Source: JAMIFV01 sp035906055 (lineage in GTDB: Bacteria > Pseudomonadota > Alphaproteobacteria > Rickettsiales > JABCZZ01). From it: DNA of 13,356 bases. A program made the position numbers and the translations under genes. The first letter of the stretch is position 1; every line of letters starts with the position of its first letter. The stretch spans positions 1 to 13,356 of the forward strand of contig JAMIFV010000024.1 in assembly GCA_035906055.1 (NCBI GenBank). The letters run 5' to 3'. The notes beneath the pieces are model-generated. The model saw only the letters and a list, made by a program, of their open reading frames with translations. It searched no databases and was not told the DNA's origin. Below, one piece after another: positions 1 to 6,724 of the stretch.

Positions 1-1
1 A

Positions 2-187
2 AACCGTAAAGTTAAAATCCTCTACGACAAGGCGGTGTATAAGCTGCGTGGCGGCATTGAGCGTTACTTCGGAAAGCTCAAGGAAAATAAACGCCTCTGT
101 CTGCGTTTCGACAAGGAAGACAAAGTTTTCCTCAGCTTCGTGGCACTCGCCGCAACTAAAATCCTCTATAACTGGAAAATTAGCTAA
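2..187 (+). CDS. IS5-family transposase, C-terminal fragment (cut by window edge)
   Basis: This is the last 61 codons of a DDE transposase, read from base 2 to the TAA at 185-187. The segment GGIERYFGKLKENKRLCLRF followed by DKED is the C-terminal catalytic block of IS5-family (IS427/IS1031-like) transposases, in which the Glu of IER is the last acidic catalytic residue. The next part (FLSFVALAATKIL) is the usual closing hydrophobic helix. The stop codon lies just inside the IS right terminal repeat. The N-terminus lies outside the window. The partial gene at 13078-13356 is the N-terminal part of a transposase in an element with matching ends, probably the same IS type. Many members of this group make the protein from two frames by frameshifting, which cannot be judged from this fragment. 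Confidence 0.85.
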   Translation, partial: NRKVKILYDKAVYKLRGGIERYFGKLKENKRLCLRFDKEDKVFLSFVALAATKILYNWKIS

Positions 188-194
188 CAGTGCC
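174..194 (+). repeat. Right terminal inverted repeat of the left IS5-type element
   Basis: The reverse complement of this stretch begins GGCACTGTTAGCTAATTTT. The sequence at 13017 begins GGCACTGTTAGTTAATTAT. They match at all but about two of the first 19 bases, so they are the two ends of one IS type. The bases next to both ends are TA, as expected for an IS5-group element that inserts at TA or CTAG. Element orientation is the same at both window ends. Confidence 0.85.
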
Positions 195-640
195 TAGGCA
201 GGCCGCTTGCTTATTTCCTGGGTGAAGACGCGCCTGCCACGGTGAAGGTGGTGGGGGAGATCACGCCCGACAGGGAGTTCTCCGCGCGCGTGACGAAGCA
301 TGTGAGCGAGCCGGGCAATGAAACGGTGGAATGGGTGGAAACGCCGCCTGAACTTGGCCACCGTGATCTGGTGGCGCTTCGCGTGAAAGGAAATGCGCTT
401 TATCCGTTCATGCCGGACGGCACGCTCATCTATTACAGCGAGACTGCCACACAGCCGCCGTTCGACGCGCATCTGGATGCGCTGTGTATCGTCAAAACGA
501 AGCATGGGCCTGCCGTGATCCGCAAACTGCGGCGCGGGGAATTGTTCGATACCTACCATCTGGAAGATTTCTTCGGTGACAAACTTCAGAACGTTGAAGT
601 GGAGTGGTGCGCGCGCATCACCTTTATAAAACTGCCGTAG
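195..640 (+). pseudogene. IS-truncated S24/LexA-like transcriptional regulator (C-terminal domain only)
   Basis: An open frame runs from the IS edge without a start codon (PLAYFLGEDAPATVKVVGEI) into a GTG at 242 and ends at TAG 638-640. The upstream residues read like the linker of an HTH repressor, so the DNA-binding domain was lost to the IS insertion. From residue 47 of the GTG-started product comes the S24 peptidase core, VKGNALYPFMPDGTLIYYSE. The position that is the catalytic Ser in G-(D/N)-S-M-x-P is Ala here. A Lys is kept in AVIRKLRRGE. The ending (VEVEWCARITFIKLP) resembles S24-type regulators of Rhizobiales and Rhodospirillales. In the family the HTH binds operator DNA and the S24 domain dimerises. 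This remnant could at most dimerise. The GTG at 242 would yield 132 residues but has no clear ribosome binding site. Confidence 0.75.
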
Positions 641-653
641 GGCAATTTATTAC

Positions 654-689
654 GGGGGCACGCTGCCCCCATTTATGCTCCGCATAAAT
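654..689. repeat. Tandem pair of perfect hairpins after the regulator remnant
   Basis: Two perfect stem-loops stand back to back: GGGGGCA-cgc-TGCCCCC (654-670) and ATTTATGC-tcc-GCATAAAT (671-678 with 682-689). The first starts 14 bases after the stop of the regulator remnant and could end its transcription, but no T-run follows, so a repetitive palindromic element is equally possible. The rest of the gap to the IS at 789 is GC-rich and holds no gene that I can see. Confidence 0.55.
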
Positions 690-788
690 TCCCCTGCGAG
701 GTCGTCGCTTCGCTCCTCCATGACTACGGCACCAACTTCTATTCCAGTGCTTCGCAGTAGCGGGGGCGGGACGCCTCCCTTAAAATAT

Positions 789-1505
789 GGGGCTGTCCTA
801 GCTAATGCAATTTTGTGTTATAGATGGCATTATGAGAAAGAGCAGATTAAGTAATGTTATTCAGGCTAAGTTATTGGAGCATTTTGTAGCCGGTGCAACT
901 GCCCGCTGTGCTGCCAGTCTGGTTGGCGTAAACTTCAAGACGGCCTGCTACTATTTTCAACGGCTTCGTGAGGTCATTGCTGACCGGCTGGGGGAAGAAT
1001 CTGGCGAAGTATTCGGCGGTGAGATTGAAGTTGATGAGAGTTATTTTGGTGGCACCCGCAAAGGCAAGCGTGGCCGGGGCGCTGCTGGTAAAGTTCCCGT
1101 ATTTGGCCTGCTAAAGCGCGGTGGCCGTGTGTATACGAAGATTATTCCCGATGCATCGAGCGCTACGTTGATGCCGATTATTGAGCGCAAAGTTATTCCT
1201 GACAGCATCGTGTATTCCGATTGCTGGCGCGGCTATAATGTTCTGGATGTGAGCGAGTTCAAACACTACCGCATCAATCATTCCAAGCTATTTGCAGATA
1301 AGAAAAACCACATTAATGGCATCGAGAATTTCTGGAATCAGGCTAAGCGGCACATGCGGAAATTTAATGGTGTACCACGACAGAATTTCGCGCTATTTTT
1401 GAAGGAATGTGAGTGGCGTTTTAACAATCCAAACCCACAAGCACAATTAAAACAACTGAAACAATGGGTTGATAAACACCTGCACTAGTTAGCTAGGACA
1501 GCCCC
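789..1505 (+). mobile_element. Complete IS1595-family (IS1016-type) insertion sequence
   Basis: The element is 717 bp with a perfect 17-bp terminal inverted repeat, GGGGCTGTCCTAGCTAA at 789-805 and its reverse complement at 1489-1505, around one intact transposase gene. Elements of this family normally make an 8-bp target duplication. Here the flanks are TAAAATAT on the left and TAAATTGC on the right, which do not match. That suggests recombination or a deletion next to the element after insertion. A further copy of the repeat end (GGGCTGTCCTAG) lies alone at 3098-3109. Confidence 0.9.
832..1488 (+). CDS. IS1595-family transposase (IS1016 group)
   Basis: This is a 218-residue DDE-type transposase that cuts and joins the ends of its own IS. 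The product has an N-terminal helical DNA-binding part (MRKSRLSNVIQAKLLEHF) and a catalytic core. The first Asp is in GEIEVDESYFGG, the second in SIVYSDCWRGYN, and the Asn/Glu of the third block is in HINGIENFWNQAK. KGKRGRGAAGKVPVFGLLKR is the hallmark of this group. The gene fills the element and appears intact. The ATG at 832 was chosen because family members begin MRKSRLS. An in-frame ATG at 805 would add nine residues but overlaps the terminal repeat. No strong ribosome binding site precedes either start. Confidence 0.93.
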   Translation: MRKSRLSNVIQAKLLEHFVAGATARCAASLVGVNFKTACYYFQRLREVIADRLGEESGEVFGGEIEVDESYFGGTRKGKRGRGAAGKVPVFGLLKRGGRVYTKIIPDASSATLMPIIERKVIPDSIVYSDCWRGYNVLDVSEFKHYRINHSKLFADKKNHINGIENFWNQAKRHMRKFNGVPRQNFALFLKECEWRFNNPNPQAQLKQLKQWVDKHLH

Positions 1506-2272
1506 TAAATTGCTTTCACTGTCGGGTATTTTGCAAGCAATCTAAGTGTGCGGCTCAAATCATGGTCATCACCGTCTCTTACATGTAATAGTTTGCTTAT
1601 GGCACCTGCATCCAATACGATGCTCACTTGCTGATCTGCGGGTAAAGCAATCAGGGACTTCTTTTTTTCCTCACCCTGGATATGATAACTCCTGGCCCCT
1701 GCAAGCGTAATCAGATCTTCCTCTTTTATAAGTTGCTTAGGCCCATGCATTACGACCGTAACCGGTGAGGGCAGATGCTCCGAGGTTACGCTCAGGCGTT
1801 GCATTTCATCATTGGAATGGCTGTCGACAGGTAAAATCTCTGTGGATAGGCCTGTTTCTTTGAGTTTTTGGAGCATTTTACTGGAAGCGTTAGCGGCCTT
1901 TTCAAATTTTCCTTTTACTTTGCTTAAGCTGATCTCGGGATCAAGCGTCAGGGGAAAGGAATAACTGTAAGGGGAGTCGTTATCTCCAAAAATAAGCTCG
2001 GTGCCTTCCCTGCGGATAGTGATGCCATACGTTGTTTTTAAACTGTCAGTCTCATTCTTGTATCGCGTGGCTCTGGCATCAAATTTTTTAAATTCTTTAA
2101 TGAGCTTCTTCTGGTCGTCATCAAAAGAAAGGAACATTTCCGGATGTTCTTTCAGCGCAAGGATAAAATGCCCGTCTTTTGGAGATACGGTATAATCAGG
2201 AATTGATTTAAACCATTCCGGCAGCTTAGTGGCTAAAGTGGCAGGTGTGTGTCGCATAGAGTAACTTAGCAC
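1505..2272 (-). CDS. Protein of unknown function, 3' end abutting the IS1595 element
   Basis: This is a 255-residue soluble, Lys- and Asp-rich protein that I do not recognise. It has no signal peptide or clear membrane segment. The N-terminal half is highly charged (FDDDQKKLIKEFKKFDARATRYKNE). The C-terminal part (KSLIALPADQQVSIVLDAGA, then ISKLLHVRDGDDHD) looks like a folded alpha/beta region. The start is GTG at 2272 or, seven codons minus two later, ATG at 2257 (MRHTP). Neither has a clear ribosome binding site. The stop TAG is completed by base 1505, the terminal base of the IS inverted repeat, so the native C-terminus may have been longer. The promoter side (2273-2400) is very AT-rich. 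The gene is more AT-rich than the genes after 3335, which is compatible with transfer. Confidence 0.6.
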   Translation of the reverse strand: MLSYSMRHTPATLATKLPEWFKSIPDYTVSPKDGHFILALKEHPEMFLSFDDDQKKLIKEFKKFDARATRYKNETDSLKTTYGITIRREGTELIFGDNDSPYSYSFPLTLDPEISLSKVKGKFEKAANASSKMLQKLKETGLSTEILPVDSHSNDEMQRLSVTSEHLPSPVTVVMHGPKQLIKEEDLITLAGARSYHIQGEEKKKSLIALPADQQVSIVLDAGAISKLLHVRDGDDHDLSRTLRLLAKYPTVKAI

Positions 2273-2324
2273 ATGATGGAAAATAAAAGTAAGTGCATAT
2301 TAATTAAGTATTTATTACAGAAAT

Positions 2325-2341
2325 TTTCTAATATATTGATA
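2325..2341. repeat. AT-rich palindrome upstream of the unknown minus-strand gene
   Basis: AATATAT-tg-ATATATT forms a short perfect dyad within an AT-rich stretch (about 2285-2360) upstream of the start at 2272. It could be part of that gene's promoter or operator, or simply low-complexity sequence. No convincing -35/-10 pair can be assigned. Confidence 0.3.
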
Positions 2342-2389
2342 TATTGAGAATATTTTTTAAACTAGGCTTAATCACCATTTGATTTAGGC

Positions 2390-2541
2390 TCATATGTGTA
2401 TAGCGGCGAGCATGAAGGAGATGCCATGAATGTGGCGTCGCATCTGTCGTATCGAGTAGCGATTCTGCGCCATTATTTGAGTTTACCGAAGGTACGCTCG
2501 ATGATGTTGCTGTGCCTGTATAAGCGTTTTCCGTCATATTG
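2390..2541 (-). pseudogene. Decayed IS5/IS427-type transposase remnant
   Basis: Read on the minus strand from 2541, the translation is QYDGKRLYRHSNIIERTFGKLK, a stop (TAA, bases 2473-2475), then WRRIATRYDRCDATF. This is the C-terminal motif of IS5-family transposases, usually IER-x-F-x-x-LK-D/E-WRRIATRYDR. The stop sits exactly where an acidic residue is normal, consistent with one GAA-to-TAA change. After DATF a frameshift is needed to continue into HGISFMLAAIHI and a TGA at 2390-2392, the expected closing helix. The rest of the IS is gone and I cannot place its terminal repeats. The open frame in another phase here (2328-2537) is not a gene. It belongs to a different subgroup from the IS at the window ends, which has RYFGKLKENKRLCLRF. 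Confidence 0.75.
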
Positions 2542-2603
2542 ACACTGCCAAGGCCTCAAATGTCATGAAATCTTCATAAGGAAATTAATTTTTTCTGATA
2601 TGA

Positions 2604-2609
2604 TATAAT
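2604..2609 (+). promoter_or_regulatory. Consensus -10 hexamer before the G-tract gene
   Basis: TATAAT lies four bases upstream of the ATG at 2613. No good -35 hexamer stands at the usual spacing. If it is used, transcription would begin at or after the ATG at 2613. The mRNA would then be leaderless, or translation would begin at the ATG at 2697, which has GAGAAG at 2683-2688 as a plausible ribosome binding site. Confidence 0.4.
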
Positions 2610-2612
2610 AGT

Positions 2613-2977
2613 ATGACAGAAAAAAATGATAATTCAGGGCATATTGCCCCTCTTGGTGACACAAGTGATGGGGGGGCTTACCGAGAAGTAATTGCCATGG
2701 CAAGAGACGTCGCGGCTGGTGTCCGTGGATGTGTAAAAGCAGCTTCTTTAGTGCCGCCACATCCTGTAATAAAAGGCGTTGCATGTGTCGGGGGGGGCTA
2801 GCCGGTACAAGCATAGGAGTGGTAGTCACAGCCGCAGGCATGGAAGCATTGGATAGAGTTAAAGCATTATTTGATGAAGGCAACCAATTTATCGCAAATC
2901 ATCATCCGTCTCAAGCTCCTACCCCACCTCAAGACACACCTGTAGTTGCGTCATCAAGGCACCCAAAAGCCATATGA
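2613..2977 (+). CDS. Small glycine-rich hydrophobic protein split by a G8 tract (frameshifted or phase-variable)
   Basis: Two overlapping frames fit one protein. The first runs from ATG 2613 (MTEKNDNSGHIAPLGDTSDG) to TAG 2799-2801, ending VIKGVACVGGG. The second, offset by -1, continues LAGTSIGVVVTAAGMEALDR and then a Pro/His tail ending at TGA 2975-2977. The switch point is a run of eight G (2790-2797) inside a single Gly-rich hydrophobic segment that would span a membrane (roughly residues 54-77). That is good evidence that both halves belong together. A second run of seven G is at 2670-2676. A -1 slip at G_GGG_GGG, or a tract of nine (or six) G, would give about 121 residues. Read literally, only a 62-residue product is made. 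The likely true start could be ATG 2697. I recognise no family. Confidence 0.5.
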
Positions 2978-3334
2978 TAGTATGGTAGTTGCCACCATGT
3001 CCATATGGGCTTTATAATCGCGATATTTGGTGTGTTCCTCAGGGGGTGGAGACTATCCTCGGCGTGTAAACGTTGCTTCTCTTCAAAACAAAATAAAGGG
3101 CTGTCCTAGACGTTACATCTCAGACAGCTTCTTAGAGCGCGTCCTGAATTACTGCTATCGCCTGCTGTAAACAACGGATCGCTACGCATGGACTTAAACG
3201 TAAACTTGCGTTGAGGTTCTCGCAACTCGTTATTTTCGCTAATGCGTTAGCGAGATTGATGGCACATTCTAAACTTTAAAGCGAATAGACATGAGTGCTT
3301 GCAAAAGGCATGACTCTGCTCCTAAAGTGCGCAC
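2978..3334. other. Gene-free stretch with an orphan IS1595 end and a small hairpin
   Basis: No coding frame here looks real. At 3098-3109 the sequence GGGCTGTCCTAG repeats 12 bases of the IS1595 terminal repeat found at 789, apparently an orphan end, but I see no transposase remnant next to it. CGCTAA-tgcg-TTAGCG (3238-3253) forms a small hairpin about 80 bases before uvrD. No clear ribosome binding site is visible before the uvrD ATG. Confidence 0.4.
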
Positions 3335-5578
3335 ATGTATCCGGCAGAAGAAATCACGCAAGAGCCACTTTATCTTACCAAACTTAACCCCGAACAGCGC
3401 GCCGCCGTTGAGGCGGTGGACGGCCCCGTGCTGGTGCTGGCAGGGGCGGGCACGGGCAAGACGCGTGTACTCACCACGCGCATCGCGCATATTCTTGCCG
3501 GGCGCAAAGCATATCCGGGGCAGATACTGGCCGTGACGTTCACCAATAAAGCCGCGCGTGAGATGGGCGAGCGGGTGAATTCGCTGGTATTTAGCGGGGA
3601 GCATGCACGGCAAGGAGGCCACGCCAGCCATGAGCCCGGCTTCATGGGATTTTCAGGAGAAAATCCCGGAAGCAGCAATAGCGCGCAACGCGCGCCGCTG
3701 AGCTGGCTGGGTACGTTCCACTCCATCGCGGCAAAGATACTCAGGCGCTACGGCGAGGCGGTAGGCTTCAAATCCAACTTCACCATTCTGGATACGGACG
3801 ACCAGTTGCGGCTTATCAAGCAGATTATCCAGGAGAAAAATCTTGATGAAAAGCAACATCCGCCCAAAGTGGCGTTGGCCATTATCCAGAGCTGGAAGGA
3901 TCAGGGGCTGGTGCCTGACAAGGTAAGCAGCAACGATTCAGCGCATGCGATGCACGGCAAGGCCATCGGGATTTATAAAGCATTTCAGGCGCGCCTGCTT
4001 TCACTCAATGCCATGGATTTCGGTGACCTGCTGCTGCATAACCTTACGTTGTTCACGAAGCACCCTGAAATCCACCGCGAGATAGCGCAGCGCTTCCACT
4101 ATATTCTGGTGGACGAGTATCAGGATACCAACGTGGCGCAATATCTCTGGCTGCGGTTGCTGGCGATCGGGCATGGTAATATCTGCTGCGTAGGTGATGA
4201 CGACCAGTCCATTTACGGCTGGCGCGGTGCGGAAGTGGGCAATATCCTGCGGTTTGAAAAAGATTTCCCCGGTGCCACGGTGGTGCGCCTTGAGCGCAAT
4301 TACCGTTCCACCGGCAACATCCTCGCTGCGGCGTCCGGCCTTATCACCCATAACAGTGGCCGTCTCGGCAAGACGTTGTGGACGGAAGGGGAGGCGGGCG
4401 AAAAAGTGCGCCTGCGTTCGTTGTGGGACGGCGATGAAGAAGCGCGTTTCGTCGGTGACGAAGTGGAAGCGTTACAACGCCGGAAAGTGCCGCTCAATGA
4501 AATGGCCATACTGGTGCGCGCAGGGTTCCAGACACGCGCGTTTGAAGAACGTTTCCTGACGCTGGGCATCGGTTATCGCGTGATTGGCGGCTTGCGCTTC
4601 TATGAACGCGCAGAAATTCGTGACGCGATTGCTTACCTGCGCGTGGTGGAACAACCCAATGACGATCTGGCCTACGAGCGCATCATTAATGTGCCCAAGC
4701 GCGGCATCGGCACGGCGACGCTGGAGCTGATTCACAGTCAGGCGCGTGCACGCGATATTTCCATGACGCTTGCCACGCAGCAATTGCTGGCGGAAGGCGC
4801 ATTCAAAGGCAAGCTGAGGGCGGCGCTTACGGCACTGCTGGCAAACTTTGAACGCTGGCGCTCGCTCATTGGCACCATGCCGATCGGCGAGATAACCGAC
4901 CGCGTGCTGGAAGAGTCGAATTACCGCGCGATGTGGCAACTCGAAAACTCACCGGAAGCGCAGGGGCGCCTTGAGAACCTCAAAGAGCTTACCAGAGCAA
5001 TGGGCGAATTTGAAAGCCTTACCGCATTTCTTGAGCATGTGGGGCTGGTCACGGATATGGCCGATAACACCGGCAGCGACATGATCAGCATGATGACGCT
5101 GCACGCCGCCAAGGGGCTTGAGTTCGACCATGTGTTCCTGCCCGGCTGGGAGGAGGGCCTGTTTCCCCATCAGCGTTCACTGGATGAAACGGGCCGCAAC
5201 GGGCTGGAAGAAGAACGCAGGCTTGCCTATGTGGGCATTACGCGCGCGCGCACAGGGCTTGTAATAAGCTATGCGGGTTCGCGCCGCATCTATAACCAGT
5301 GGCAGTCGAGCATCCCTTCGCGTTTCATCAATGAATTGCCCAAAAACCATATAGAGAAAGAACAGGGGCTGGGGATTAGGGATTGGGGAATCAATGCTTC
5401 TGTACCTTCTCCTAAAGCCCAATCCCCAATGCCTAGCCCCTACCCCGAAGGCTGCCGCGTGTTCCATATCAAGTTCGGTTATGGCCGTGTTCTCTCGGCC
5501 AGCGGTGACGTGCTGGAGATCGGCTTCGACAAGTCAGACGTCAAGAAAGTTAAGGCTGCGTTTGTCCAGCGGGCCTGA
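3335..5578 (+). CDS. uvrD: UvrD/PcrA-type superfamily 1 DNA helicase with two palindromic inserts
   Basis: This is an ATP-driven 3'-to-5' DNA helicase of 747 residues, used in nucleotide excision and mismatch repair and in clearing RecA or stalled polymerase. All SF1A motifs are present: Q motif (LNPEQRAAV, 17-25), Walker A AGAGTGKT (36-43), Ia VTFTNKAAREM (67-77), TFHS (127-130), Walker B LVDEYQDT (around 260), III GDDDQSIYGWRGA, IV ERNYRS, V TLHAAKGLEFDHVFLPGWEE (from 588) and VI YVGITRAR (632-639). A C-terminal Tudor-like domain ends the protein (CRVFHIKFGYGRV). Two extra segments, residues about 87-121 and 677-703, are not usual in the family and coincide with DNA palindromes. Both keep the frame and avoid the motifs, so the enzyme is probably active. 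ATG 3335 is the first start after an in-frame stop. The 3' end overlaps the convergent gene by 29 bp. Confidence 0.93.
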   Translation: MYPAEEITQEPLYLTKLNPEQRAAVEAVDGPVLVLAGAGTGKTRVLTTRIAHILAGRKAYPGQILAVTFTNKAAREMGERVNSLVFSGEHARQGGHASHEPGFMGFSGENPGSSNSAQRAPLSWLGTFHSIAAKILRRYGEAVGFKSNFTILDTDDQLRLIKQIIQEKNLDEKQHPPKVALAIIQSWKDQGLVPDKVSSNDSAHAMHGKAIGIYKAFQARLLSLNAMDFGDLLLHNLTLFTKHPEIHREIAQRFHYILVDEYQDTNVAQYLWLRLLAIGHGNICCVGDDDQSIYGWRGAEVGNILRFEKDFPGATVVRLERNYRSTGNILAAASGLITHNSGRLGKTLWTEGEAGEKVRLRSLWDGDEEARFVGDEVEALQRRKVPLNEMAILVRAGFQTRAFEERFLTLGIGYRVIGGLRFYERAEIRDAIAYLRVVEQPNDDLAYERIINVPKRGIGTATLELIHSQARARDISMTLATQQLLAEGAFKGKLRAALTALLANFERWRSLIGTMPIGEITDRVLEESNYRAMWQLENSPEAQGRLENLKELTRAMGEFESLTAFLEHVGLVTDMADNTGSDMISMMTLHAAKGLEFDHVFLPGWEEGLFPHQRSLDETGRNGLEEERRLAYVGITRARTGLVISYAGSRRIYNQWQSSIPSRFINELPKNHIEKEQGLGIRDWGINASVPSPKAQSPMPSPYPEGCRVFHIKFGYGRVLSASGDVLEIGFDKSDVKKVKAAFVQRA
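3628..3673. repeat. Palindromic element inserted in frame in uvrD (site 1)
   Basis: GGGATTTTC-agga-GAAAATCCC (3646-3667) is a perfect 9-bp stem, extended outward by GCTTC (3639-3643) and GAAGC (3669-3673). An overlapping dyad, CCATGAGCC with GGCTTCATGG (3628-3647), adjoins it. The segment encodes part of a Gly/Ser/His-rich stretch between motif Ia and TFHS, where UvrD proteins normally have a short, variable loop. The combination of strong dyad symmetry and an in-frame, loop-located extra segment resembles the Rickettsia palindromic elements that insert into genes. No sequence identity to those elements is claimed. Confidence 0.6.
5365..5440. repeat. Palindromic element inserted in frame in uvrD (site 2)
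   Basis: A 23-bp arm at 5365-5387 (starting GGGGCTGGGGATTAGGG) pairs with the reverse complement of 5418-5440, with 20 of 23 matches and a 30-base loop. It encodes GLGIRDWG on one arm and AQSPMPSP on the other, lying between the helicase core and the Tudor-like C-terminal domain, a linker of variable length in the family. The sequence resembles the GGGATTxGGGGATT type of dispersed repeat seen in several proteobacteria. It is unrelated in sequence to the site 1 palindrome. Confidence 0.65.
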
Positions 5579-6659
5579 TGGCCGCTTCAGCTGCCGCGTC
5601 AGACGCCGCAGCCGTCGCCAGTTCGGTTGCAATAACGCCCCAGGCGGGTTTGGGTTTGCCGTTCATGTCATGCACGCCCAGCGAGCACAGAAAATCCTGG
5701 AAATAGGTGTTTGCGTTGTTCTCGGTTCCCACGCCGTAATAATTGGTGAGTATGCTGCACAGCGGCGGTTCGAGGTCATGCAGCACGAAGATGCTGGCCA
5801 TCTTTATCTGCGGGCGCACATTGATAGCCGGGATGATGTTCGAAAAGAACTCGGCCTGCAGTGCGTTGGATGAGCCTACCGTAGCGCTTGAAGGGAAGCC
5901 AACCTCCTGCAGGATGACATCCTTGCCTTCCGCCGCGGTAATCATAATATCGAGGTATTTTGCGGTTTCACCCATCTGGCCGGGCTGCATGTTGAACACC
6001 GGGTAGAAAGTGAAGAACGCGGCGTCACTGGCTTTGAGCACCTTGAGCACAGTTTCTTTTCGCTCTGCCTTGATAAGGCCTTCCATCGTTGCCGTGATGC
6101 CGACGCGGGCGCTGGGGAAATGCTGCTTGACTACAGCTTTCGCCTTTTCATAAAAAGCGAGATAGCTTGCGACTTCTTCAGGATGCTTCTGGAAATAGAT
6201 ATCCACTTCATTGCCGATAATGAAGTAGGAAAGGTTTTCCGGCAGTTTGGATTTTACTTCTGCCACCAGTTTGCTGAAGCGCTCCAGCAATATGGGGTCT
6301 TCCCATTTCAGGCCGACAAGGTCGTCCGGCATGTCGCGCTTAACGGTATTTATGAGGCTCACGCCGAAATAGGGAATAAGGCCCTGCTTCACGCCATACT
6401 CGTAGCCGCCGAGGCGGCGTTCAGTGTCATATTTTTCTTTTTCCGGCTCAAGGTCGCGCCAGCCTGTAACGTTTACACTGATAAGCGCGGGAATGGATTT
6501 CACCTTAACGATAGCGTCCACAAGGTCCTGCGGGTTGCCTTGCATGGCGTTTTTGGGAAGCGGCATGATGCCCCATTGCGCAGCGGATGCAGTATTGTGC
6601 AGGAAGCAGGACGCGAAAAGGACGCAGAGCGTAAAAAGAGACAATTTTTTGATATGCAT
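5550..6659 (-). CDS. Exported clan GH-A-like glycoside hydrolase (putative)
   Basis: The 369-residue product starts with a typical signal peptide: MHIKK, a hydrophobic run (LSLFTLCVLFASCFL) and a likely signal peptidase site after ASA near residue 26. The mature part looks like a (beta/alpha)8 barrel. IIGNEVD puts a Glu at 151 after strand 4, the place of the acid/base residue in clan GH-A hydrolases. VILQEVGFPSS puts a Glu at 252, about 100 residues on, as expected for the strand-7 nucleophile. GVHDMNGKPKPAW near the end is also common in this clan. Substrate and family are unclear. The Ala-rich tail overlaps the uvrD 3' end by 29 bp. ATG 6659 was preferred over an upstream TTG (6701) because the signal peptide begins there. 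It is divergent from the gene at 6725, with 65 bp between. Confidence 0.7.
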   Translation of the reverse strand: MHIKKLSLFTLCVLFASCFLHNTASAAQWGIMPLPKNAMQGNPQDLVDAIVKVKSIPALISVNVTGWRDLEPEKEKYDTERRLGGYEYGVKQGLIPYFGVSLINTVKRDMPDDLVGLKWEDPILLERFSKLVAEVKSKLPENLSYFIIGNEVDIYFQKHPEEVASYLAFYEKAKAVVKQHFPSARVGITATMEGLIKAERKETVLKVLKASDAAFFTFYPVFNMQPGQMGETAKYLDIMITAAEGKDVILQEVGFPSSATVGSSNALQAEFFSNIIPAINVRPQIKMASIFVLHDLEPPLCSILTNYYGVGTENNANTYFQDFLCSLGVHDMNGKPKPAWGVIATELATAAASDAAAEAAIRPAGQTQP

Positions 6660-6724
6660 GATTTTATATTCTGTTAGTAGATGCTCAAGTATCAGGTTCA
6701 AAGAGTATATACTGAAATCCCGTT

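Noticed and set aside
654..689. Rho-independent terminator after the regulator remnant
   Set aside because: The stems are perfect, but no T-run follows either one, so I list them as hairpin repeats rather than as a terminator.
654..788. CRISPR-like repeats in the GC-rich gap
   Set aside because: There are single palindromes with no regularly spaced direct repeats.
2328..2537. Minus-strand 69-codon frame as a gene
   Set aside because: The neighbouring frame reads as a decayed transposase motif (IIERTFGKLK, stop, WRRIATRYDR), so this frame is only its shadow.
6120..6677. 185-codon plus-strand frame opposite the hydrolase
   Set aside because: It is antisense to a gene with a signal peptide and two catalytic-type motifs, and has no recognisable domain.
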